A stretch of 64,000 nt of DNA from Neobacillus mesonae. Lineage in GTDB: Bacteria > Bacillota > Bacilli > Bacillales > Cytobacillaceae. A model generated the notes under the pieces. That model was not told the DNA's origin. It saw only the letters and a list, made by a program, of their open reading frames with translations, and did not search any database. Position numbers and translations under genes: made by a program. The stretch's first letter is position 1; each line of letters starts with the position of its first letter. The stretch lies in NCBI RefSeq assembly GCF_023715155.1, contig NZ_JAMBNQ010000007.1, forward strand, positions 1 to 64,000. Direction: 5' to 3'. Shown here in pieces: positions 28,084 to 36,089 of this stretch.

Positions 28084-29436
28084 TTATGCGGTTGGCCAAG
28101 GATACAGCACCCGCTTCCGCTTCTTTTTCCACCTAACATTCATGATCAGGGTAATGCCGCCGATAATGGCAATAAACGCTAGACTGATAAAGAATCCTGG
28201 CCTGCTTGTTTCGTGAAAAAGAGTACCACTTACCGCGATTAAAACAAATACGGCTCCAATCAAATGCTTTACCTTATCCATTTTCTTCAGCTTCAGCAGT
28301 TTTCTAGGCGATGCCAAGATAAATAACCAGTTATATAGCAGCATTAATCCGGCTGCGGTTGTGATATACTCGTATACTTTATTGGGCATTAACAAAGCCG
28401 AAAGGACTGAAGCAGTAATACCAAGCACTGTCAGAATCAAGGTCGGCAGCGGGACTTTTAATTTCCCAGTCTTTCCAAAACTGGCCGGCGCATCCCCTTC
28501 CTTCGCTAATGTGACCAAAATGCTGGTTACACCAAAAAGAGAAGCAACCATGGTGGAAAAACCGGCAATGATCAAGGCACCGTTAAAAATATGCGGCACA
28601 AATGAAAGGTTGTAGGTATCAAGGGCAATCACAAACGGGCTTTCCTTATCATTGAATCTATGCCAGGAAACCATTGTTACAGCCAGTCCGATGGATAGGG
28701 CGTAGATAATCATAAGGGAAAATAGCATGACCCGTCCAGCTTTTGGAGCCTCTTTAGGATCTTTTAATTTTGTTGCCATTAATCCCAAAATTTCAATTCC
28801 CCCAAAAGCATAGTAAGCGAAAATAACGGCTGACCATAAACCAATTATTCCGCCTGGCAGAATCTCCTTTTTACTATTGGGGTACTCAATCGGCCGGTCG
28901 CCGTCAATGACTCCAAAAATCGCCAGAAAAGCAATGATAATAAACATAAGAATGGCAGAAATTTTAATAACGGCCAAAATATTCTCAAGCTTATTCAATA
29001 AACCTACCCCAATGATAATGACAACTAGTCCAAGAAAGGCATAACCTGCAGCAAACAGCCATAGCGGGACTTTCGGAAACCAGAACCTTGAAAAAATGGA
29101 GAGTGCCGTCATTTGGCTTCCCATAATCAAAACTTCCGAGACCCAATATACCCAGCCGCTGCTAAAACCAGCCCAGCGGCCGTAAGCCTTTTTTGCGTAA
29201 GATCTGAATCCGCCCTCCAAAGGTTCTTGAGCTGTCATTTTCGAAAGGGCATCAAAAACCATGTAAGTTCCTATAGCTGCAATCACATATGCAATCAATA
29301 GGGAGGGTCCAGTCATCTTAATCGCTAAGCTTGAGCCTAGAAAAAAACCTGTTCCAATTGTGCAGCCAACCCCAAATAGGGACAGCTGCCACCATTTCAA
29401 ATTATTCTCCTGTGCTCCTGACTTTGGCTTTGCCAT
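28084..29436 (-). CDS. APC-superfamily amino acid permease
   Basis: Amino acid permease of 450 residues with about 12 membrane helices. The first helix carries GVGCTIGTGFFLGSS (about 22-36), the unwound substrate-binding motif of the APC superfamily. The block YAFGGIEILGLMATKLKDPKEAPKA (split: YAFGGIEILG, then KDPKEAPKA) near 208-232 is the conserved helix 6 and loop. Substrate unknown. Its ATG overlaps the stop of a 51-residue ORF (TAAATG), so the two are translationally linked. Confidence 0.88.
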   Translation of the reverse strand: MAKPKSGAQENNLKWWQLSLFGVGCTIGTGFFLGSSLAIKMTGPSLLIAYVIAAIGTYMVFDALSKMTAQEPLEGGFRSYAKKAYGRWAGFSSGWVYWVSEVLIMGSQMTALSIFSRFWFPKVPLWLFAAGYAFLGLVVIIIGVGLLNKLENILAVIKISAILMFIIIAFLAIFGVIDGDRPIEYPNSKKEILPGGIIGLWSAVIFAYYAFGGIEILGLMATKLKDPKEAPKAGRVMLFSLMIIYALSIGLAVTMVSWHRFNDKESPFVIALDTYNLSFVPHIFNGALIIAGFSTMVASLFGVTSILVTLAKEGDAPASFGKTGKLKVPLPTLILTVLGITASVLSALLMPNKVYEYITTAAGLMLLYNWLFILASPRKLLKLKKMDKVKHLIGAVFVLIAVSGTLFHETSRPGFFISLAFIAIIGGITLIMNVRWKKKRKRVLYPWPTA

Positions 29437-29592
29437 TTATCTTCCAGTCGCTCCTGGTGATTGATCTGTGATGCTTTGGTTATTATAATCCCGGTCATTA
29501 CGACCGCGCTGCTGTTTTTGATTGGTACCTAAATAATCAGGCTCGTGCTTTTTCTGTTCCTGTCTAAACTTATCAAAATCCGGATTAATCAT
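29437..29592 (-). CDS. small hydrophilic protein upstream of the permease
   Basis: A 51-residue ORF. ATG (29592) follows a strong GAGGGGATC site, and its TAA abuts the permease start codon. The product is hydrophilic and rich in Gln, Asn, Asp and Arg (NQKQQRGRNDRDYNNQ near residues 24-39), with no membrane segment. I do not recognise it. Such short hydrophilic proteins in spore formers can be spore-associated, but tight coupling to the permease gene could also mean a regulatory leader. Confidence 0.55.
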   Translation of the reverse strand: MINPDFDKFRQEQKKHEPDYLGTNQKQQRGRNDRDYNNQSITDQSPGATGR

Positions 29593-29807
29593 ATCTGATC
29601 CCCTCTTTTCATTATAAGTTATTCTTTTTTAAGATACACTTACGTCTATTTCTTATACGACACCGCCGTTTGATTTTTATGGAATTATATTTTTAGTACA
29701 TAATCAGCCGCAAAACTAATGAAAATATAGAAGAGCTATTTATTCTTGGAAACAAACTGATGAAATAGATTATAAAATGCGCTTTTCTCTGAAAGGAGTA
29801 GGTACCA

Positions 29808-30563
29808 ATGTTATCGACTGAAAAGCTTTCTGAATTAAGACTGCAGCTGCTGGAGGAAAAGGAAGAACTAAAAGGCCATCTAGATCAAAATGATCATTTT
29901 GATTATGAGCGAGGCTTCTGGCATGAATCAATGGGAGAGCTGTCCAGCTATGACAACCATCCTGCTGATGAGGGGTCATCTCTTTTTGAAAGAGAAAAAG
30001 ATAATGCCTTGTTGGAGCATTATAAACTGCAGCTCAGCAATATCGACAAGGCCCTTCATGCAATGGAGAATGGGACGTATGGAAAATGTGAAGTATGCGG
30101 CAAAGAGATTCCATTGGAACGGCTGGAGGCACTGCCAAATACCACATATTGTAAAGAGCATACCCCAGATAGGGTTACTTCCCATGACCGTCCTGTTGAA
30201 GAGGGAGTCTTAATGCCGCCTTGGGGGAAATTCGACATGGACAATCAAGATGAAGATGTCGCTTTTGATGCCGAAGATTCGTGGCAGGCTGTAGCAGAAT
30301 GGGGAACATCAGAAACACCATCTGATTTAGCCTATCCGAAGGACAATTATAATGATGTTTATATTGAAGCTGAAGAGAACATAGGTTATGTAGAGGATTA
30401 CGAAAACTTTGTCGGAACCGATATGTATGGAAAAAATATTACAGTCTACCCAAATAGTCAGCATGAAAAATATGAGGATGCATTAGATGATGAAGGCATT
30501 ATGACTACTTTCGGAGACCTCCCAGCATATGAACATGATCCATATGTCGAGGATGATAAGTAA
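29808..30563 (+). CDS. yteA: YteA-family TraR/DksA-type sporulation protein
   Basis: Acidic protein of 251 residues, YteA family. The N-terminus is a coiled-coil (about residues 5-30 and 62-92), followed by a DksA-like zinc-finger block YGKCEVCGKEIPLERLEALP (about 92-111) in which the second cysteine pair is reduced to one Cys (YCKEH). The C-terminal half is Asp/Glu/Tyr-rich and of unknown fold. Relatives are annotated as sporulation proteins; a direct role at RNA polymerase is not shown. GAAAGGAGTAGG precedes the ATG. Confidence 0.8.
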   Translation: MLSTEKLSELRLQLLEEKEELKGHLDQNDHFDYERGFWHESMGELSSYDNHPADEGSSLFEREKDNALLEHYKLQLSNIDKALHAMENGTYGKCEVCGKEIPLERLEALPNTTYCKEHTPDRVTSHDRPVEEGVLMPPWGKFDMDNQDEDVAFDAEDSWQAVAEWGTSETPSDLAYPKDNYNDVYIEAEENIGYVEDYENFVGTDMYGKNITVYPNSQHEKYEDALDDEGIMTTFGDLPAYEHDPYVEDDK

Positions 30564-30571
30564 GTAAAAAA

Positions 30572-30603
30572 GAAAACAGCTTTCGATTGAAAAGCTGTTT
30601 TCT
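30572..30603 (+). terminator. terminator after yteA
   Basis: GAAAACAGCTTT / AAAGCTGTTTTC hairpin; bidirectional form suits the convergent gene at 30610. Confidence 0.85.
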
Positions 30604-30609
30604 CTGCTT

Positions 30610-30822
30610 TTATCCTTGGTCATTGCTGTTCAATGGAATATCATTACCATCTATATTATCAACAACAGCGCCAATTTCACCTTCTGCATAGACATCACTA
30701 ACTTGCTCATGTGTCTCTGCCAACCCGGAAGAAAGAGTATCTTTTTCCTGATAGTAACTTGGATGATAAAAGCTCCCGGCTACCTCTTTTTTGGGATTTG
30801 CTTTCTGTTTTTGTTTATCCAA
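30610..30822 (-). CDS. YozQ-like small protein (DUF4025)
   Basis: Protein of 70 residues resembling YozQ (DUF4025): the block SGLAETHEQVSDVYAEGEI near residues 34-52 is the family core. Hydrophilic, with no signal peptide. The start is taken as TTG 30822, 8 nt after AAAGGAG; the GTG at 30831 overlaps that site. Function unknown; YozQ-type proteins are small and restricted to spore-forming Bacillaceae as far as I recall. Convergent with yteA. Confidence 0.6.
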   Translation of the reverse strand: MDKQKQKANPKKEVAGSFYHPSYYQEKDTLSSGLAETHEQVSDVYAEGEIGAVVDNIDGNDIPLNSNDQG

Positions 30823-30889
30823 TTGAAACACTCCTTTTTAAAATGGATTCAACCGTATTTTCGTCTATTTTGTTTATTATTACTCATAT

Positions 30890-31050
30890 AAAGTGAAACT
30901 TCCATCAGCGGAGGTTTTGTTTTCTTCTCCTCCGCTGATGGTTAGTTGAACCAATCGGAGCTTTACCGGCGGTTGATCCCCCACCTGACTTCTTCGTTTA
31001 CTCATAATCTTGAGGCGCGGGAGTTTTAATGCTAGTTAAGACGGAATAAA
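30890..31050 (+). repeat. dispersed structured repeat, copy 2
   Basis: Begins aagtgaaacttcc and shares ordered blocks with 11007-11160: gttagttgaaccaatcgg, tttaccgg, gttgatccccc and an aataaa end. A strong internal hairpin is formed by catcagcggagg and cctccgctgatg (30903-30939). The 3' part is more degraded than in copy 1. It lies between the YozQ-like gene (divergent) and a small gene at 31070. Confidence 0.6.
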
Positions 31051-31069
31051 TTGAAAGGAGATGAGGGCA

Positions 31070-31207
31070 TTGAACAAAGAAAATCATTTTCCATCTCGTG
31101 AAGAGCTTGATGAAGCCTTCCACTTTCTTCATGATCAAATTAATAGGATTTCTATTGTAGAAGATATTGAGATGATGAAGCAGGAAAAAGACAGTGAAAA
31201 GGAATGA
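31070..31207 (+). CDS. small acidic protein (45 aa)
   Basis: A 45-residue ORF starting at TTG 31070, 9 nt after GAAAGGAG. ATG 31061 is in frame but touches the ribosome-binding site. The protein is hydrophilic and probably one long amphipathic helix (EELDEAFHFLHDQINRI near residues 11-27) with a charged tail. I do not recognise the family. Repeat array D begins within about 35 nt of its stop codon. Confidence 0.55.
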   Translation: MNKENHFPSREELDEAFHFLHDQINRISIVEDIEMMKQEKDSEKE

Positions 31208-31240
31208 ATTTGCCCGAACAGGATCTAAGGCTGCCTTCCC

Positions 31241-32400
31241 GGTAAAAATATGGAGCTGATTTTGCCTGAATAGCGGTGTTATGGGCTTTGGTGGGGAATC
31301 TAGAACATGATTTTACCCAGAGATGGATGAAACGGGACTCATAGGTAAAAATCAAGGCTTGATTCTTCCCAAGAGGTAGACAAGATGGACCTTAGCGGTA
31401 AAAATAAAGCCTTGATTTTGCCCGAAAGGTGGATGTTGGGGGCTCCATCGTTAAAAACAGGGCCTGATTCTGCCCCGGAGGTAGGTTAGAGGGATCTCAT
31501 CGGTAAAAATAAAAGCCTGATTTTACCCAAGAGGAGATGAGAAGGACCTTAGCGGTAAAAATAAAGACTTGATTTTGCCCGAAAGGTGGATGTTGGGGGC
31601 TCCATCGTTAAAAAAAGGGCCTGATTCTGCCCCGGAGGTAGGTTAGAGGGATCTCATCGGTAAAAATAAAAGCCTGATTTTACCCAAGAGGAGATGAGAA
31701 GGACCTTAGCGGTAAAAATAAAGACTTGATTTTGCCCGAAAGGTGGATGTTGGGGGCTCCATCGTTAATAAAAGGGCCTGATTTTGCCCCGGAGGTAGGT
31801 TAGAGGGATCTCATCGGTAAAAATAAAAGCCTGATTTTACCCGAGAGGAGATGAGAAGGACCTTAGCGGTAAAAAAAAGCCTTGATTTTGCCCGAATGGA
31901 GGATGCTGAGGGCTTCGGCGGTAAAAAAGAGGGCTTGATTTTGCCCCGGAGGTAGGTTAGAGGGATCTCACCGGTAAAAATAAAAGCCTGATTTTACCCG
32001 AGAGGAGATGAGAAGGACCTTAGCGGTAAAAATAAAGACTTGATTTTGCCCGAAAGGTGGATGTTGGGGGCTCCATCGTTAAAAAAAGGGCCTGATTCTG
32101 CCCCGGAGGTAGGTTAGAAGGATCTCATCGGTAAAAATAAAAGCCTGATTTTACCAGAGAGGTGAAGAGATGGACCTTAGCGGTAAAAATAAAGATATGA
32201 TTTTTCCCGAAAGGTGAGTGTTGAGGGCTTGGCAGTAAAAAAGGGGGCCTGATTTTGCCGGATGATGATTAAAAAGGATAGGAGCGGTAAAAATGAAAAA
32301 CTGTTTCTGCCCGAAAGGTAGAGGAACCGGGCTTCAACCGTAAAAAAAGGGCCTGATTTTGCCCAAGAAGCAGCTGAAACGGGTCTCAACGGTAAAATTA
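31241..32400. repeat. array D: about 22 hairpin units of 52-53 nt, with 157-nt higher-order repeat
   Basis: (g/c)g(g/t)taaaa recurs at 31241, 31344, 31397, 31450, 31502, 31554, 31607, 31659, 31711 and onward, 52-53 nt apart. Most units contain ggtaaaa...ttttacc or ttttgcc (wobble) arms about 11 nt apart. Three unit types alternate, so cggtaaaaataaaagcctga recurs at 31501, 31658, 31815, 31972 and 32129, exactly 157 nt apart. Open frames inside it are translations of the repeat. Confidence 0.85.
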
Positions 32401-32600
32401 AAGTTTGATTTCCCATAGTCCCAAGGCTGAACAACCGTGTAACATAAAGCCAAAAATCCCCAATCCAATGCCCCAGCACACCAGTGGTAATAATCAGCAA
32501 AACCAGCTCCAAATATTACCGCCTCAGTTGTTTTCAGGCATTAATTGCGGTATAGTTGCTAGTGTTCTAAAGGTTTGTTAAAAGGTGGTTACTAATTACA

Positions 32601-33500
32601 ATGGTCATCATGAGAGAAGCCCTTGCGAAGAAAATTGCCTGGATCAGTGTGATAAGCAATTTGATCCTTACATTAGGGAAAATCATAATTGGCTGGTATG
32701 GAAAAAGTGATGCTGTATTTGCAGACGGGATTCACTCTGCTGCCGATGTATTTGCTTCTGTCATTGTTTTACTGGTGATTAAAATAGCCAATAAGCCTGC
32801 AGATAAGGAGCATCCATATGGACATGGAAAAGCAGAAGTAATTGTTTCGGAGATTGTCGGGATTCTTCTTCTCCTTGTTTCCCTTTATGTTGTTTATGAA
32901 GGGGTTTCCGGCTTTTTTGAAAAAGTGGAATCACCGAGTGTCTTGGCAGTGTGGGTTGCCCTTTTTTCTTTTGCTGCCAAACTGGTTTTGTACCGCAGTT
33001 CAATGAAGGTAGCACAGGAGAATAGCAGTAAAGCGATAGAGGCCATCGCTTATGACCACAAAGCCGATATTGTCGCATCCATTGCCGCGGCCATTGGAGT
33101 GCTTTTATCAATTATGGGCGATCGGCTGGCTATTCATTTTTTGCTTTACGGGGATAAAGTTGCAAGTATTTTTGTCGCCTATTTAATATTTCGAATTGCT
33201 AAAGACATGTTAACAGAAGCATTCGATATTTTATTGGAGCGTAATATTAACACGGAAACGATTCTAGAATATATTGCTATTATTAACGAATTTCCAGAAG
33301 TAAAGCGGATTGACCGAATTAGAGCTAGAGAGCATGGACATTATGTGTTGGTGGATCTGCGGATTTCCATTGACCACTATAAAACCATTAAAGAAGGGCA
33401 TGACCTTGCTAAAAAGATAAAAGGAAAAATAATGGATCAATATGACAATGTGCGTGAGGTACTGATTCATTTAAATCCATATTTTCCGGAAAAGAAATAA
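32601..33500 (+). CDS. cation diffusion facilitator (CDF) metal efflux transporter
   Basis: CDF family transporter of 299 residues with six predicted membrane helices. Metal-site motifs are present: HSAADVFAS (about 46-54, in helix 2) and YDHKADIVAS (about 150-159, in helix 5), both HxxxD-like. The C-terminal cytosolic domain (about 205-299) holds the ferredoxin-like fold with REHGHYVLVDLRISID. It probably exports Zn2+, Fe2+, Mn2+ or Co2+ in exchange for protons; which metal cannot be decided. Related B. subtilis proteins are YdfM and YeaB. Confidence 0.88.
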   Translation: MVIMREALAKKIAWISVISNLILTLGKIIIGWYGKSDAVFADGIHSAADVFASVIVLLVIKIANKPADKEHPYGHGKAEVIVSEIVGILLLLVSLYVVYEGVSGFFEKVESPSVLAVWVALFSFAAKLVLYRSSMKVAQENSSKAIEAIAYDHKADIVASIAAAIGVLLSIMGDRLAIHFLLYGDKVASIFVAYLIFRIAKDMLTEAFDILLERNINTETILEYIAIINEFPEVKRIDRIRAREHGHYVLVDLRISIDHYKTIKEGHDLAKKIKGKIMDQYDNVREVLIHLNPYFPEKK

Positions 33501-33532
33501 TGGTTTGTAGTTTCAAGAAAAGGGGTTTATGA

Positions 33533-33538
33533 TAAAAT
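33533..33538 (+). promoter_or_regulatory. possible extended -10 promoter before the corA leader
   Basis: TGATAAAAT gives a TGn-TAAAAT extended -10 element. No good -35 is seen. If active, transcription would enter the hairpin at 33553 before the leader ORF. Confidence 0.3.
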
Positions 33539-33552
33539 AGAATGATGAAGAT

Positions 33553-33582
33553 AACCAGCGGTATTTTCTACTGCTGGTTTTA
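33553..33582 (+). terminator. hairpin between CDF gene and corA
   Basis: AACCAGCGGTA / TACTGCTGGTT stem followed by TTTT. Most likely ends the CDF transcript, but it could also lie in the corA leader. Confidence 0.65.
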
Positions 33583-33614
33583 CACACTTTGAACATGTAA
33601 GGGAGTTGATATTT

Positions 33615-33728
33615 TTGAGTTATTCCATGGATCCAGACCCTGGAAGTAGGTGGGGGGAAGTCAATCTTTTCTTTGAACTTATATTCAAGAATATCATCTC
33701 TCAAAGGGTTGTTGGCTTCCTCAATTAA
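33615..33728 (+). CDS. 37-aa leader ORF upstream of corA with an MDPDPG stretch
   Basis: TTG 33615 lies 9 nt after GGGAG and opens a 37-codon frame reading MSYSMDPDPGSRWGEVNLFF, then 17 more residues. The acidic-proline run recalls Salmonella MgtL (MEPDPTP...), where low Mg2+ destabilises the translating ribosome and turns on a Mg2+ transporter. The stop codon falls inside the loop of a hairpin that would cover the corA ribosome-binding site. It is the only ORF between the hairpin at 33553 and corA. Coding and regulation are inferred. Confidence 0.5.
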   Translation: MSYSMDPDPGSRWGEVNLFFELIFKNIISQRVVGFLN

Positions 33729-33742
33729 GCTATGCGAGGAGG
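33716..33742 (+). promoter_or_regulatory. hairpin sequestering the corA ribosome-binding site
   Basis: CTTCCTC (33716-33722) pairs with GAGGAGG (33736-33742), seven pairs with one G-U. GAGGAGG is the corA Shine-Dalgarno. The left arm is the last codons of the leader ORF, and the leader stop (33726-33728) is in the loop. Confidence 0.55.
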
Positions 33743-33749
33743 TTTTTAC

Positions 33750-34688
33750 ATGTTAGAAATTTATAAAAGCACAGAAACCAGGGAATTGGAAAAGGTTGAT
33801 GCAGTCTCAAAAGGCTGCTGGGTCAATATGTATGCCCCAACAGCAGAAGAGATTAACAAAGTATCACATGATGCCCAGGTTGACATTGATATTATTAAAG
33901 ATGCATTGGACGATGAAGAACGCCCGCGTATTGAACGGGATGACGGCAGGGTTTATATTATCGTCGACTTTCCCTATATCGTTCATGATGAAACCGGAAT
34001 GGCCGTATATGAAACCATTCCAATCGGCATTATTTTAACTCAGGAAAATATTATAACGGTTTCCTTGAAGGATTCCCCGATTATTGATGAATTCCGCAGA
34101 AATCGTGTGAAGGAGTTCTTTACCTTTAAAAAGACACGGTTTGCCCTGCAGCTATTATTTATGATTTCATCTTACTATCTTCGTTACCTAAAGCAGATTA
34201 ATAAGAAAACCAATGAAATTGAAAAAGTGGTCCATCAATCATTAAAAAATAAAGAACTATATGCATTTTTAGCATTGGAAAAAAGTTTGGTCTATTTTAC
34301 GACTTCGTTAAAATCCAATAAAGTTGTTTTAGATAAAATTTTGCGTTTTAATTACGTAAAAATGTATGAAGAAGATAAAGATTTATTAGAAGACGTCATT
34401 ATTGAAAAAACACAGGCTATTGAGATGGCTGAAACGTATCATACGATTTTAACAGGCATGATGAATGCTTTTGCTTCTATCATTTCGAATAACTTGAACA
34501 TCGTTATGAAGTTTTTAACCTCGATAACTATTATTCTTGCATTACCGACAATGGTGGCAAGTTTTTATGGGATGAATGTTGATATCCCATTTCAGCATGT
34601 TGCTTATTCTTATGTCATCCCGCTTGTCATAGCAGGAGTTTTTGCTTGTTTAACGGCATTTATTTTTTGGAAAAAGAAATACTTTTGA
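33750..34688 (+). CDS. corA: CorA-family magnesium transporter
   Basis: CorA-type divalent cation channel of 312 residues, similar to B. subtilis YfjQ. The large N-terminal cytosolic domain ends in the long stalk helix; two C-terminal membrane helices lie near residues 250-270 and 286-306. The selectivity motif YGMN is present between them (FYGMNVDIPF near 270-279). It would import Mg2+ as a pentamer. ATG 33750 follows GAGGAGG; the ATG at 33732 precedes that site. Regulation by the upstream leader ORF is proposed. Confidence 0.92.
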   Translation: MLEIYKSTETRELEKVDAVSKGCWVNMYAPTAEEINKVSHDAQVDIDIIKDALDDEERPRIERDDGRVYIIVDFPYIVHDETGMAVYETIPIGIILTQENIITVSLKDSPIIDEFRRNRVKEFFTFKKTRFALQLLFMISSYYLRYLKQINKKTNEIEKVVHQSLKNKELYAFLALEKSLVYFTTSLKSNKVVLDKILRFNYVKMYEEDKDLLEDVIIEKTQAIEMAETYHTILTGMMNAFASIISNNLNIVMKFLTSITIILALPTMVASFYGMNVDIPFQHVAYSYVIPLVIAGVFACLTAFIFWKKKYF

Positions 34689-34694
34689 ACAGCT

Positions 34695-34729
34695 GCCAGT
34701 CCATATGGGCTGGTTTCTTTTTTTTTCGA
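34695..34729 (+). terminator. terminator after corA
   Basis: CCAGTCC-atat-GGGCTGG hairpin followed by a long T-rich tract. Confidence 0.8.
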
Positions 34730-34848
34730 CATTTCCTCTGCAAATTTTGTAAAAAATATAATTTTCCCAACTTTTTAAATAAATTAGAAATTATTTCAGC
34801 AATAGTGTAAAATAATGAAAAAACATAGACTAGCCAGGTGGTAAAGTT

Positions 34849-36072
34849 ATGGAATTTGGAGCCATGATTAAATTCTATCGCACCCAGAAGGGAATGACCC
34901 AAGGAGAGCTTGCGAAGGGGATTTGTTCAGTCCCTCACTTAAGTAAAATAGAGAATAATTCTAAGGAAGCTAACGAAGAAACCATCGCTCTTCTGCTGGA
35001 ACGCTTAAACATCAGCATGGAGGAAGTGGAAGAGAACGAGGAGCAAATTAAATTTCTTTTAAGGGAATTCAGCAGCCATATTAACTTTTTTTTAACAGAA
35101 AAGGTGGAACAAACGTTTCAGAAGTTACAAGAAATCGAACATCTTATACCATTTTCCAAGTATATTTATATGTGGGAACTATATAAATATAGATATCTAT
35201 TATTTAAAGGATTGCTGGACGAAGCGGTACAGAAAAGGGATCACTTACAAAAACAAAAGAAAAATTTTTCCCAACATGAAGACTATTTATTTCGGTATTA
35301 TAATGCGGTATTTTTAATATTAAAGGGTCAGTACAGACAGGCTGATGAGATACTTGAAATGTTATATATGGAAAATGAACATGATACGACAAGCGGTGAA
35401 TTTTATTATCATCTTGCGTTAATCAAAACATCACTTGAGCAATCAGGGTATGCTATTCATTTTGGCAAAATGGCTTTGCAAATTTTCATGAGTGAGTATA
35501 ATTTTATTCGGATTCTTCATACCCTTATGCTATTGGGGATCAATTACACTCATTCTAATATTTTGGAAGAGGCCGAATCCTGCTTTCAGCATTTGATTCG
35601 AAATGCTGAAATTTTACAGGAGGAAAGCTTGCTGCCGCAGATCTTTCACAATATGGGCAATTTGCAGCAAAAAATGGGTAATTCGAAAAAGGCCCTTTAT
35701 TATTTTGAAAAAAGTTTAGCCATCCAGCCGGCCCAAAATCAAGATTATCTCGTAACCCTCTATGTCATTGGAGAACTCCATTATTCTCTTCACTCTGATG
35801 AGAAAGCAAGGGAATGTTTTCAAGAGGTATATACATTAGCCAAGAAGTTTGGCATAAAGAAACTTTGGTTATTAGCGGAATTTTATCTGCTTTATATCAC
35901 AGCACCGGCGAAGGGTTTGAAGTTTTTGGAAACAAGGGTTATCCCTTATTTAGAAGAATCAAATGAACATGCAGATTATTTATTTCTTTTTTATAAAAAG
36001 CTTGCCGATTTTTATAACCAGGAAGGAAAGGCAGCAGAAGCAGTTAAATATTTGAGTAAAATAACTGAATAA
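34849..36072 (+). CDS. NprR/PlcR-like quorum-sensing regulator (XRE-HTH + TPR)
   Basis: RRNPP-type transcription factor of 407 residues. An XRE helix-turn-helix (about residues 5-60; MTQGELAKGICSVPHLSKIE) is joined to tetratricopeptide repeats filling about 70-405, with a clear TPR at FHNMGNLQQKMGNSKKALYY near 265-284. The TPR domain in this family binds a re-imported signal peptide. NprR of B. cereus is of similar length (about 423). A pro-peptide gene starts 18 nt downstream on the same strand, as in nprR-nprX. Target genes are unknown. Confidence 0.85.
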   Translation: MEFGAMIKFYRTQKGMTQGELAKGICSVPHLSKIENNSKEANEETIALLLERLNISMEEVEENEEQIKFLLREFSSHINFFLTEKVEQTFQKLQEIEHLIPFSKYIYMWELYKYRYLLFKGLLDEAVQKRDHLQKQKKNFSQHEDYLFRYYNAVFLILKGQYRQADEILEMLYMENEHDTTSGEFYYHLALIKTSLEQSGYAIHFGKMALQIFMSEYNFIRILHTLMLLGINYTHSNILEEAESCFQHLIRNAEILQEESLLPQIFHNMGNLQQKMGNSKKALYYFEKSLAIQPAQNQDYLVTLYVIGELHYSLHSDEKARECFQEVYTLAKKFGIKKLWLLAEFYLLYITAPAKGLKFLETRVIPYLEESNEHADYLFLFYKKLADFYNQEGKAAEAVKYLSKITE

Positions 36073-36089
36073 CTAAGGAGGCACCATCT

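Noticed and set aside
32177..32512. 111-codon ORF on the minus strand
   Set aside because: Mostly array D read in reverse; no start site signals.
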